Notes: a model not told the origin generated them from the sequence alone. A stretch of DNA of 8,932 bases from Oscillospiraceae bacterium (GCA_015064665.1 SVRU01000091.1:1-8932), one strand, 5' to 3'; shown: positions 1 to 5,984, counted from the first letter of the stretch. Numbers and translations are program-made.

Positions 1-2
1 AA

Positions 3-230
3 GAATGCACAAAATTCTGTGACACATTGGTTGAGATTTTTTATGACTATGTGTGTGTTTTGGAAGAAAAAATAATCTGGCAGAATTTTTTAAGTGCCGA
101 GGTGGTTAATCGCAGAGAAAGACGAGGCAGAAATCCAAACACAAATGAAGTTGAGATATTCCCTCCAGTACAAACACTTAAAATTAGAGCCAGCAAAAAA
201 ATGAAAGATTTTTTGAAATCGTTGAGTTAA
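3..230 (+). CDS. HU/IHF-like DNA-binding protein, 3' part only
   Basis: This is the C-terminal 75 residues of a gene that begins before the window; the frame is open from base 3 and ends at TAA 228-230. The core reads RRERRGRNPNTNEV, matching the HU/IHF signature around the beta-arm (consensus R-x-GRNP-x-TGE), whose proline intercalates into DNA and bends it. The tail KIRASKKMKDFL aligns with the usual F-x-PGKxLKxxV end. HU-type proteins are dimeric nucleoid or architectural proteins of about 90 residues, so roughly 15-20 residues are missing on the left. It is divergent: the normal GFGTF stretch before the arm is replaced by WQNFLSAEVV, and there is an unusual EIFPPVQTL segment. Divergent HU copies of this kind often sit on phages or integrative elements rather than being the housekeeping HU. 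The TTG at 27 is not a likely start because the homology continues upstream of it. Family assignment is fairly secure; the role is inferred. Confidence 0.72.
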   Translation, partial: ECTKFCDTLVEIFYDYVCVLEEKIIWQNFLSAEVVNRRERRGRNPNTNEVEIFPPVQTLKIRASKKMKDFLKSLS

Positions 231-245
231 TTTCGCTGTATGTAG

Positions 246-274
246 TTGAATTTTTTGCAAAAGTATGATATAAT
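246..274 (+). promoter_or_regulatory. Near-consensus sigma-70/SigA promoter
   Basis: TTGAAT at 246-251 and a perfect TATAAT at 269-274 are separated by exactly 17 bases, predicting a start near 281. It lies 15 bases beyond the stop of the HU-like gene and points away from it. No gene of ordinary size follows. The first thing downstream is a terminator at 350-385, so the promoter seems to serve a short RNA or an attenuated leader. Confidence 0.7.
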
Positions 275-280
275 ACATAC

Positions 281-385
281 ACAAGGTTTGATACTATGTT
301 TTTGGGCAAAAACCAATAACCACAAAAGGCAAAATTGAATAATCAAATCAGACCTTGAAGGAGTTTTCCTTTGAGGTCTTTTTTT
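281..385 (+). ncRNA. Candidate short RNA or orphan attenuator leader
   Basis: A promoter with a 17-base spacer (246-274) and an intrinsic terminator (350-385) bracket about 105 nt. Inside is a tiny open frame, ATG at 296 to TAA at 317-319, encoding MFLGKNQ, with only a weak AAGG about 9 bases upstream. Two readings are possible. It may be a free-standing small RNA. Alternatively it is a leader-peptide attenuator whose regulated gene has been lost, since no gene begins within several hundred bases downstream. Translational attenuators with very short leader peptides are common before ribosome-targeting resistance genes in Firmicutes, but no such gene is here. I do not recognise the RNA as a known family. 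Confidence 0.35.
350..385 (+). terminator. Rho-independent terminator
   Basis: AGACCT (350-355) pairs with AGGTCT (374-379), and the stem continues inward through TGAAGG/CCTTTG (two G-T wobbles), giving about 12 pairs around a 6-base loop. It is followed by a T-run through 385. It ends the transcript expected from the promoter at 246-274 and may also stop HU-gene read-through. Confidence 0.75.
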
Positions 386-415
386 ACTCAAAAAGTGCCG
401 TAAAACCTTGATTTT

Positions 416-480
416 CGGGCAAAAGTGTGAATAAAATGACAGTTTTATCTTCATTCAATGTGGATAAAAAACTTTGCCCC
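416..480. repeat. Long imperfect inverted repeat
   Basis: CGGGCAAAAGT at 416-426 faces ACTTTGCCCC at 471-480 as an almost perfect inverted repeat (one base bulged). Between them sits a smaller one, ATAAAA-TGACAG-TTTTAT. Together they could form a nested stem about 65 nt long. There is no T-run, so it is not a terminator. Its purpose is unknown. Confidence 0.4.
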
Positions 481-539
481 ACTGACGATAGAAAGGTTTG
501 TCAAAAACACCAAAAATGGCAAAAAGCCTTGTGGCGTAA

Positions 540-580
540 GGACTTTTGAAGTCCAAAACATCCTCGTGGCAACGTTTTGG
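540..580. repeat. Two adjoining hairpins
   Basis: GGACTT-TTG-AAGTCC (540-554) is a perfect 6-bp hairpin with a 3-base loop. Sharing its last two bases is CCAAAAC (553-559) facing GTTTTGG (574-580), a 7-bp stem with a 14-base loop. The two structures are mutually exclusive or coaxial. Clusters like this occur at transfer origins and element ends, and also in structured RNAs, but no recognised nic site or integrase is visible, so the function is unassigned. Confidence 0.4.
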
Positions 581-613
581 AAACATTCGAGTATTATTCA
601 TAAATAAAAAATT

Positions 614-652
614 GAGCTAACAGATTTCAGTTGAAGTCTGTTAGCTCTTTTT
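614..652 (+). terminator. Rho-independent terminator
   Basis: GAGCTAACAGA (614-624) pairs perfectly with TCTGTTAGCTC (637-647), an 11-bp stem with a 12-base loop, followed by TTTTT (648-652). This is a strong rightward terminator, yet no intact gene precedes it within this AT-rich stretch. That suggests the gene or RNA it served is short or has been lost. Confidence 0.75.
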
Positions 653-684
653 GATTTATAATGCTTCTTCCGCAAAGCATTTGA

Positions 685-925
685 TTTCTATATGACTTGC
701 ATTTTCTCTATGAAACCGACTCGCTGACAGAAACGGAATTTAAAGACTTTTGTTCAAAAATGAGCGAGCTTCGTCGAATGCCTGTTTCTTCCGTAACAAC
801 GATGAAGAATAAAAAATAAAATGAAGGACGGCAACGGCTCATCCCTCGCCAAGCGCTGCAATGATTTTCTTCTGCTTGAGAAGGCTTGCGCAGATTATGT
901 AAATAAAGAGCTAATAATGACTTAA
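685..925 (+). pseudogene. Possible coding remnants, unidentified
   Basis: One frame is open from 685 to TAA at 817-819. It lacks a credible start and ends LRRMPVSSVTTMKNKK, with a protein-like middle (ETDSLTETEFKDFC). A second short frame in another phase, ATG 821 to TAA 923-925, encodes 34 residues including SLAKRCNDFLLLEKACADYV. Neither has a Shine-Dalgarno site. They could be pieces of one frameshifted, truncated gene or simply chance frames. I cannot name a family. Confidence 0.22.
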
Positions 926-986
926 TAGCTGAGCCGTCTGCTTAATTAAAAGCTTTTAACTCAGCCTCCTTCTATTTGCACGTTAT

Positions 987-1562
987 TCAATTCGTTAAAC
1001 GGTATCTTTTTGTTCGTAAAAGGTTGATGCCCAGCAAAAAGACAATCACACACACGGCGGAGCCGAGCGCGGCGTTCATAATTACAATTTCCGTTTTAGC
1101 CATTCCCTCAAACGATACCAGCATTGAGCGTTGCAGGGCGAATATCGAAACGAAGGCATCCGCAAAGGATATGTTTCGGAGCGTAGTCAGCGTTGCCGAT
1201 GCGCTTCTGCGGGCTTTTACGAGTTTTACCGCCGCAAGAGTTATTTTTGTAAAGGCGTAAGCCGCCATCGCTATCATCACAATCATATGAAGCTTGTGAC
1301 CTCTGTCTTGGACTGTCGAAAGTATAACGGTTCCCACAAGGGTGACGGAGAGTATTATCAGCATCCATCCTGTAAACTTGGTGATGAAAATCTTGGATTT
1401 GGAGCGCAGCACAGCGAAGCGTACAAGGCTTAAAACAAGATAGTACGAGCCTACGCTCAGCAACCACCAAGAGCTTGAAATCAATCCCAACGCAAGATGA
1501 TAAGTCGCAAACGCTGCGTTGAACACCAGACTTGCAAGAGCGAATTTCGAAGTTCTATCCAT
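987..1562 (-). CDS. Polytopic membrane protein of unknown function
   Basis: This 191-residue protein is hydrophobic throughout. Likely membrane segments are near residues 8-28, 33-51, 62-84, 92-112, 131-147 (short) and 158-182, with a basic stretch (KLVKARR) after the fourth and a basic tail (RTKRYR), consistent with a six-helix inner-membrane protein. No catalytic or transport motif stands out, and I do not recognise the family. Its start ATG at 1560-1562 overlaps the stop of the TetR gene by 8 bases, with an AGAGGAA Shine-Dalgarno inside the TetR coding end, so the two are almost certainly translationally coupled. A small exporter or membrane-stress protein controlled by the co-encoded repressor is a reasonable guess from context only. 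It is the last gene of its operon, and no strong terminator follows it. Confidence 0.8.
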   Translation of the reverse strand: MDRTSKFALASLVFNAAFATYHLALGLISSSWWLLSVGSYYLVLSLVRFAVLRSKSKIFITKFTGWMLIILSVTLVGTVILSTVQDRGHKLHMIVMIAMAAYAFTKITLAAVKLVKARRSASATLTTLRNISFADAFVSIFALQRSMLVSFEGMAKTEIVIMNAALGSAVCVIVFLLGINLLRTKRYRLTN

Positions 1563-2151
1563 CGATATTCCTCTCGCCCATCACACAATCGACAATAACC
1601 TTAATAACAGCTTCCATATCATCGGAGCAGCTCTTATCAAGCCATTCCATTACTATGGCATAAATACCTGTCAAATAGAATTTCATCACGTAGGCGCGCT
1701 CCTTTTCGGGAACGCGGAAACGTTCAAGAATGGGGTTGAAAATGTGTTCGAACATTTTGCCGTATACGTCATCCATACTCAATGAGTTGAACTGTTTGAT
1801 TGAAACCTTAAATATACGTTGATTGTCTTTGATAAAAGAAAGGTACGGAACGAGATATTTAGAGGTAATAAATACTAGATTCCTAAGTTCGCAATTTACA
1901 AAGTGTTCTGTGATTCCTTTTGTGTCAGCCGAATAGTAAGCAAAGTGCTTATCAAGGATATAACGGGTAGTTTCCTTTAATAAATCCGAGGTATTCTCAT
2001 AATGCAGATAAAAGGTTGAACGGTTTACCCCTGCTGCGTCACATATCTCCTTGATGGTGATATACTCAAAGTCCTTTTTTTCAAGCAGAGTAATGAGGGC
2101 TTCGTCCATCCTGATTGCCGTATTAAAGTATTTGCTTTCGCTCTTATTCAT
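1555..2151 (-). CDS. TetR/AcrR-family transcriptional regulator
   Basis: The protein has 198 residues, typical of TetR repressors. The N-terminal helix-turn-helix lies around residues 30-50, reading ITIKEICDAAGVNRSTFYLHY, the classical TetR signature; residues 51-60 (ENTSDLLKET) continue as the following helix. The remainder is a helical ligand/dimerisation domain resembling the TetR C-terminal type found in DhaS-like regulators (NQRIFKVSIK, MKFYLTGIYAIVMEWLDK). Such proteins bind palindromic operators as dimers and release DNA on ligand binding. The gene lies 20 bases after the small membrane protein gene and has a good Shine-Dalgarno (GGAGGG, about 6 bases before ATG). It overlaps the next gene by 8 bases. 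Auto-repression of the operon is likely by family habit; a candidate operator lies at 2599-2623. The ligand is unknown. Confidence 0.93.
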   Translation of the reverse strand: MNKSESKYFNTAIRMDEALITLLEKKDFEYITIKEICDAAGVNRSTFYLHYENTSDLLKETTRYILDKHFAYYSADTKGITEHFVNCELRNLVFITSKYLVPYLSFIKDNQRIFKVSIKQFNSLSMDDVYGKMFEHIFNPILERFRVPEKERAYVMKFYLTGIYAIVMEWLDKSCSDDMEAVIKVIVDCVMGERNIDG

Positions 2152-2171
2152 AAAAAGCCCTCCGTGAATGC

Positions 2172-2525
2172 TTAGTTTTCTTCGCTGATTTCTCTTGCCA
2201 GTTCCACGATTTCATAAGCGTATTTTTTCTTGCCGCCTTCAAGCATCTTATTATAAATAGGATAATTTATACCGCATCCAATCATACCGATAATACCGAC
2301 GATAATTCCAATTACCATGTCGGTATTTCCGCTGCCGATAACCTGCATACCAAGGCACATTCCCGTACCGAATACAAGCGTGAAAATAATTCCCCAAGTA
2401 TACGTGAAGACGGTTGCGGGTAATTTTGCCTTTCTGTCAAGCTTGCGAAGGGCAACTATTTTTGAGTTGTCCTTGAGCGCGTACTCCTTTGCTATGGATT
2501 CTGCGAAAATTTTGTCTGTGTTCAT
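2172..2525 (-). CDS. Small two-helix membrane protein
   Basis: This 117-residue protein has a charged N-terminal region (residues 1-35, with an ALRKLDRKAKLPATVF segment), two membrane helices (about 36-62 and 70-92) joined by a short turn, and a charged C-terminal helix (KKKYAYEIVELAREISEEN). It resembles a family of small Firmicutes membrane proteins sometimes labelled 'dihydropteridine reductase' in databases. I see no nucleotide-binding or reductase motif, so that label should not be trusted. The start ATG at 2523-2525 has a strong Shine-Dalgarno (AAAGGAG). It is the first gene of the operon with the TetR regulator and the polytopic protein, and so is probably under the same control. Confidence 0.82.
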   Translation of the reverse strand: MNTDKIFAESIAKEYALKDNSKIVALRKLDRKAKLPATVFTYTWGIIFTLVFGTGMCLGMQVIGSGNTDMVIGIIVGIIGMIGCGINYPIYNKMLEGGKKKYAYEIVELAREISEEN

Positions 2526-2561
2526 TTTGTTTCTCCTTTTCGGTGTTTTTATTGTGAGCTT

Positions 2562-2590
2562 ATTATATCAAGTTGCTTGAAGAAACGGAA
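2562..2590 (-). promoter_or_regulatory. Possible gene-proximal promoter
   Basis: On the minus strand a perfect TATAAT (2562-2567) lies about 37 bases before the ATG of the small membrane protein. The hexamer 17 bases upstream, TTCCGT (2585-2590), is a poor -35. It could be a weak or activator-dependent second promoter for the TetR operon. Confidence 0.35.
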
Positions 2591-2598
2591 CAACAAAA

Positions 2599-2623
2599 TT
2601 TTCATAAAACGTTGATTTGAAAA
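2599..2623. promoter_or_regulatory. Candidate TetR operator (imperfect palindrome)
   Basis: TTTTCA (2599-2604) and TGAAAA (2618-2623) are perfect half-sites of a 25-base dyad; 8 of 12 position pairs are complementary. It lies between the two candidate promoters of the operon that encodes the TetR regulator, where a dimeric repressor would be expected to bind. A second small dyad, TACC-GTT-GGTA (2625-2635), is adjacent. Assignment rests on position and symmetry only. Confidence 0.33.
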
Positions 2624-2657
2624 ATACCGTTGGTAAATTCTTTTTGTCGATGAGAAA

Positions 2658-2686
2658 ATTATAGCATATTTTTATTAGAACTTCAA
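2658..2686 (-). promoter_or_regulatory. Extended -10 promoter of the TetR operon
   Basis: Read on the minus strand, TTGAAG (2681-2686) and TATAAT (2658-2663) are 17 bases apart, and the -10 carries an upstream TGC giving TGCTATAAT. Transcription would start near 2651, leaving a 5' untranslated leader of about 125 nt before the ATG at 2525. The two candidate dyads lie inside that leader. Confidence 0.68.
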
Positions 2687-2761
2687 TTGCTTTGATTTAT
2701 TTTAAATGATATATCCAAGGCAAGAGAAACTCCGTTTAATAAGTAGCGAAAAGTATAAATT

Positions 2762-2774
2762 CATAATTGTTATG
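2762..2774. promoter_or_regulatory. Dyad just upstream of the GH105 operon promoter
   Basis: CATAA-TTG-TTATG is a perfect 5-bp inverted repeat that ends 4 bases before the -35 hexamer at 2779. This is the position where an activator commonly binds. Whether the AraC-family protein encoded in the operon uses it is a guess; AraC proteins more often bind direct repeats. Confidence 0.28.
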
Positions 2775-2778
2775 CATC

Positions 2779-2807
2779 TTGATTTTTCTTTTTCCAAGTT
2801 GTATAAT
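2779..2807 (+). promoter_or_regulatory. Promoter of the GH105-AKR-AraC operon
   Basis: TTGATT (2779-2784) and TATAAT (2802-2807) are spaced by 17 bases, with an expected start near 2814, about 30 bases before the first coding codon. The leader contains the GGGGGTG ribosome binding site. This promoter and that of the TetR operon at 2658-2686 are divergent and about 95 bases apart. Confidence 0.68.
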
Positions 2808-2843
2808 AAGTATGAAAAAACAAAACAACGGGGGGTGTAAAAA

Positions 2844-3947
2844 TTGAGACAGCTTATAAAGATGCCGATTGACACGGCGATTGAGACCTTGCTTACGCGC
2901 GCCGAGACACTGACGCACATGAGGCAATATTACAGCTTGTTTACCTTGTTTGGAGCGGTGAAGGGGGCCGTTGCGGCGGATAACAAGAATCTGCTTGAGA
3001 GATGCAAGGCGCATCTTAATAAATATCCTGATGAAATCAACCATCCCGGATATAGCTTTGAGCTTTACAGAATAGGCGGAATTGCGAGGGCTTATTTATT
3101 CTACAAGGGCGAGTATGATGAATTGGCGGAAGATATTCGCGCCTATGCGGAAGAGACCTACAACGCGTTGCGCACCGACGACGGTATCATTTGTTATAAA
3201 AATCCTGTTCCGTGGAAATGGATTTGGGCGGACGCGATTACTGCGGTAGCGCCCTTTATGCTGTTTGCGGGACTTGGTCTTGGGGAGCAACGCTACGTAG
3301 ATTTTGCGGCGGAGCAGACGGTGTTGATATTTGACGCGCTTTTAGATAAGGAATGCGGTCTTGTTCATCAGGTGCGAGGAAGATACGAGGATGACCCCAA
3401 CCGTTGCAGCGAGGATCATTGGTCGAGAGGAAACGGTTGGATGATGGTGGCGTTTGCCGAGCTTATCGAATATCTTCCCAAGAGTTCTAAATACTATGAC
3501 GACGTAGTTTCAAGGTACAAGGCATTTTGCGAGAGTATCGTGAAATATCAGTCGATGCGCGGACTGTGGCGTCAGGAGATGATCATGGAGGGCGCATGGG
3601 AGGAGAGCAGCGGTACGGGACTTCTCGCCTACGGAATCGGTGTCGGTATAAGGCTTGGTATTCTGACGGACGAAAAGTATAAAAAGTCGTTTGATATGGC
3701 TCTTTCGGGTCTTGCAAATCATTGCATATCCGAGAATTATAACACCTATAACTCCTGTGAGTCAAACAGCTTCCCCGGCGACGGAGATGAGCGCGGCACG
3801 GTATATGCGTACGTCTGCATTCCCAAGAGCTTCAGAAACGAGCCGCACAGCTTCGGCTGCATTATGGTTGCGCTTGCCGAGGCGAGAAAACACGGAATAT
3901 GCGCGATAGAAAAGTATAATCAGCTTCAGCATACCGCCGATGAATAA
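2844..3947 (+). CDS. GH105/GH88-type unsaturated uronyl hydrolase (YteR/YesR-like)
   Basis: The product has 367 residues, the usual length of GH105 enzymes, which form an (alpha/alpha)6 barrel. These hydrolases remove the 4,5-unsaturated uronic acid that a polysaccharide lyase leaves at the non-reducing end of an oligosaccharide, by hydrating the double bond. Visible hallmarks are the helix with the likely catalytic aspartate, WADAITAVAPFMLFAG (Asp130), the signature HWSRGNGWMMVA (residues 192-203), and GLWRQEM followed by EESSGTGLLAYGIGVGIR (residues 240-270). No signal peptide is seen, so it should act in the cytoplasm on imported oligosaccharides. The start is TTG at 2844, chosen because GGGGGTG sits about 8 bases before it; the next ATG (2862) has no ribosome binding site. 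The aldo/keto reductase gene follows 53 bases later. Substrate (rhamnogalacturonan, arabinogalactan or another unsaturated glycan) cannot be decided from sequence. Confidence 0.9.
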   Translation: MRQLIKMPIDTAIETLLTRAETLTHMRQYYSLFTLFGAVKGAVAADNKNLLERCKAHLNKYPDEINHPGYSFELYRIGGIARAYLFYKGEYDELAEDIRAYAEETYNALRTDDGIICYKNPVPWKWIWADAITAVAPFMLFAGLGLGEQRYVDFAAEQTVLIFDALLDKECGLVHQVRGRYEDDPNRCSEDHWSRGNGWMMVAFAELIEYLPKSSKYYDDVVSRYKAFCESIVKYQSMRGLWRQEMIMEGAWEESSGTGLLAYGIGVGIRLGILTDEKYKKSFDMALSGLANHCISENYNTYNSCESNSFPGDGDERGTVYAYVCIPKSFRNEPHSFGCIMVALAEARKHGICAIEKYNQLQHTADE

Positions 3948-4000
3948 TATAAAAAAACAAAGTTTTTTGTGTAAATAACGAAATTGAAAGGAATTTTATT

Positions 4001-5050
4001 ATGTCACAGCTTGAACCAAATATTGAACTTTATAACGTTCCCGCAAAGCTTACCGATTTCCACGGTATGCCGTACAGACAGCTTGGAAAGAGCGGTCTCA
4101 GAGTATCCGCGGTAGGACTCGGAACATGGAAATACGGCTATCCCGAAACCGGCGACGGCTCAAGAGTTAACGAAGCGCAGGCAATGGAGATTTTTGACAG
4201 AGCGTGGGAGCTTGGCGTCACACTTTGGGATACCGCAAACCGCTATAACGCGGCATCCGGCAACTCCGAGCGTCTTATCGGCAAATGGCTGAAAAACAAC
4301 CCCGACAAGCGCAGAGATATCGTCGTTGCTTCTAAAGTATGGGGCGGTATGGACGGAAGAACACCTAATCACTGGGGTCTTTCACGCGCAAATATACTTG
4401 ACTCGGTACACGCATGTCTTGAACGCCTTCAGACAGACCATATGGACCTGCTTTATTTCCACCACACAGACCCCTTGATCGAGCTTGAAGAAAGTCTTCT
4501 TGCCGTTGAGGATCTTATCCGCGAGGGATGCGTGCGTTATTTCGCTATTTCGAATGCCGACGTAAAGGATCTTTGCGATTACGAAGCCTTTTATAAAGAA
4601 AACCGTCCTCTCCGCGCGCGCGTTTGCGCGGTTCAAAACCGATTCGATATTATAAGGGGCGAGGATGCGGCGCATCCCGGCGTTCTTGATTATTGCGCAA
4701 ATGAAAAGGTTTCCTTTATCGCATGGGGCCCTCTCGGTCAGGGACTTCTGACAGGCCGCTACAACGATAAAACGAGCATAGGCAAGGGCGACAGGCTGTT
4801 TGATGAAAATAATCTCAGTGCGCTTGAGAGTGAGTCGATTATGGAAAGACTTCAAATTCTTTCAAAATATGCAGATTCCATGGGTGTCAGCGTTGCGACT
4901 CTGACCCTCGCTTTGATGCTTCACATATCCGGCATGGGTCCCGTAATTCCCGCGGCTTCAAATATTAAGCAGCTTGAGGCTAATGCATCTGCGGCAACGC
5001 TTTCGATTTCCGACGAGCAGGCGGCAGAAATACTGAACGCGGTTAAGTAA
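4001..5050 (+). CDS. Aldo/keto reductase
   Basis: This 349-residue NAD(P)H-dependent oxidoreductase has the TIM-barrel AKR pattern. The start MPYRQLGKSGLRVSAVGLGT (23-42) is the standard first strand, and the catalytic tetrad is recognisable as Asp77 (LWDTANRY), Tyr82, Lys112 (VVASKVW) and His154 (DLLYFHH). The cofactor end is present too (WGPLGQGLLTGRY and PVIPAASNIKQLEAN). All four catalytic residues are intact. AKRs interconvert aldehydes or ketones and alcohols; some act as sugar dehydrogenases. Placed between a GH105 hydrolase and an AraC regulator, it plausibly processes a sugar released from the same glycan, but the substrate is not predictable. The ATG at 4001 has AAAGGA 8 bases upstream. 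A weak A/T hairpin (about 3952-3968) lies between it and the GH105 gene and might lower, but not stop, read-through. Confidence 0.94.
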   Translation: MSQLEPNIELYNVPAKLTDFHGMPYRQLGKSGLRVSAVGLGTWKYGYPETGDGSRVNEAQAMEIFDRAWELGVTLWDTANRYNAASGNSERLIGKWLKNNPDKRRDIVVASKVWGGMDGRTPNHWGLSRANILDSVHACLERLQTDHMDLLYFHHTDPLIELEESLLAVEDLIREGCVRYFAISNADVKDLCDYEAFYKENRPLRARVCAVQNRFDIIRGEDAAHPGVLDYCANEKVSFIAWGPLGQGLLTGRYNDKTSIGKGDRLFDENNLSALESESIMERLQILSKYADSMGVSVATLTLALMLHISGMGPVIPAASNIKQLEANASAATLSISDEQAAEILNAVK

Positions 5051-5081
5051 TACCTATCCCGTAAAATTCAGGAGCTTTCGC

Positions 5082-5888
5082 ATGGACGGTTACGTTGATT
5101 TCGATATTACGGTTACGAAATTTATATCCGCAATTCGAAAAGAGCATGAAAAAGATTGGGTTTACGAAACGAAAAACCGGCACTCCTCCGGACTTGTACT
5201 GTTTTATAAAGGCGTTTTGGATTATAAAGACAATGACATTTCCTTTCGCATAATGCCGAATACCGTTGTTTTTTTGCCAAGGGGTCAGTCCTACACCTTT
5301 ACGTCGGCAGGGGATGAGGACATTGGCTTTATGGGGATATCCTTTTTGACTGATGGACGGGATATTCCGTTCAGAATGATAAGAATTCCGGCGAATAACA
5401 AAGAGATTGCATTAGCGTTTGACGAGGCTCTGAAGATGGCGATGGCAAAGAACGTTGGTTATAATCTTGCTATCAAAGGTAAAATATTTAGTATATTGCA
5501 TACGCTTTTGAAGCTGCATACAATCGACCCAAGCGCACAGACGGTAGAGTGTGAGGGAATCAATTTATCTACCGACTATATCCATAAGCATCTTGATGAA
5601 AAAATATCGGTACGGATGCTTGCAAGTATCAGCGGATACAGTGATTCCTATTACCGCAGACGTTTTAGCGAATTGTACGGAATGCCACCTGTCTGCTACA
5701 TAAATCTGGAGAGGGTGGAAAAGGCAAAAAAACTTTTGCTTGGCGGACTGCACACGAAAAGCGAAATTGCGCGTGCCTGCGGTTTTGAAAATCAACAGTT
5801 TTTCGCAAAGGTTTTTAAGAAATATACCGGGAAAACGCCGTCGGAATTCTGCAAGACCTTCGAGCTTGAGAGCGAATGTGAAATCTGA
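5082..5888 (+). CDS. AraC/XylS-family transcriptional regulator
   Basis: The protein has 268 residues in two domains. Residues about 30-90 look like the cupin-type sensing domain (SGLVLFYKGVLDY, RIMPNTVVFLPRGQSYTF). Residues about 160-258 are the AraC DNA-binding domain with two helix-turn-helix units: first ISVRMLASISGYSDSYYRRR (175-194), second TKSEIARACGFENQQFFAKV (225-244), ending in the classic KKYTGKTPSEF. Members usually activate sugar-use genes when the cupin domain binds an inducer. The ATG at 5082 follows CAGGAG at a normal distance and lies 31 bases after the AKR stop, so it is co-transcribed. A likely role is inducer-dependent control of its own operon and perhaps the convergent isomerase/kinase operon; both targets are inferred from position. 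A strong terminator follows directly. Confidence 0.93.
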   Translation: MDGYVDFDITVTKFISAIRKEHEKDWVYETKNRHSSGLVLFYKGVLDYKDNDISFRIMPNTVVFLPRGQSYTFTSAGDEDIGFMGISFLTDGRDIPFRMIRIPANNKEIALAFDEALKMAMAKNVGYNLAIKGKIFSILHTLLKLHTIDPSAQTVECEGINLSTDYIHKHLDEKISVRMLASISGYSDSYYRRRFSELYGMPPVCYINLERVEKAKKLLLGGLHTKSEIARACGFENQQFFAKVFKKYTGKTPSEFCKTFELESECEI

Positions 5889-5898
5889 CCGCTCCCCT

Positions 5899-5955
5899 AA
5901 AAAACCGAGGCTGACTTAAGCAAAAAACTTAAGTCAGCCTCGGTTTTATTTTTTT
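5899..5955. terminator. Bidirectional rho-independent terminator
   Basis: A perfect 20-bp stem (5901-5920 with 5928-5947) closes a 7-base loop. It is followed on the plus strand by a run of T (5949-5955) and flanked on the other side by six A (5899-5904), which become a T-run on the minus strand. It lies between the convergent AraC and kinase genes and would terminate both operons. Confidence 0.92.
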
Positions 5956-5984
5956 AGCAGAAAATTACCGTAAAAATTTTAAAA

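Larger units (their letters stand above)
231..986. other. AT-rich stretch without an intact gene
   Basis: About 750 bases separate the HU-like gene from the leftward membrane-protein gene. The stretch holds a promoter (246-274), two intrinsic terminators (350-385 and 614-652), inverted repeats between 416 and 580, and two short open frames (685-819, 821-925) with no clear ribosome binding site. An inverted repeat GCTGAG...CTCAGC (about 929-955) enclosing AAAAGCTTTT lies just after the end of the leftward operon, but it has no T-run in that direction, so it is at best a weak terminator for that operon. I see no complete protein gene here. Confidence 0.6.

Noticed and set aside
246..580. A tracrRNA or CRISPR-associated RNA
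   Set aside because: A short terminated RNA prompted the idea, but there is no repeat array, no anti-repeat to match and no cas gene in the window.
911..960. A terminator for the leftward TetR operon
   Set aside because: The GCTGAG/CTCAGC inverted repeat has a long loop and no T-run on the minus strand, so intrinsic termination is not supported. Resemblance to the GAGGCTGA part of the 5901-5947 stem is probably chance.
970..1433. Plus-strand frames of 94-100 codons opposite the membrane-protein gene
   Set aside because: They are basic, low-complexity products without ribosome binding sites and lie opposite a gene that is translationally coupled to the TetR gene.
2172..2525. Dihydropteridine reductase
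   Set aside because: Similar small proteins carry this label in databases, but the sequence shows two membrane helices and no cofactor-binding motif.
4382..4855. A 157-codon minus-strand frame inside the aldo/keto reductase gene
   Set aside because: It lies wholly opposite a gene with an intact catalytic tetrad and has no promoter, ribosome binding site or family resemblance.
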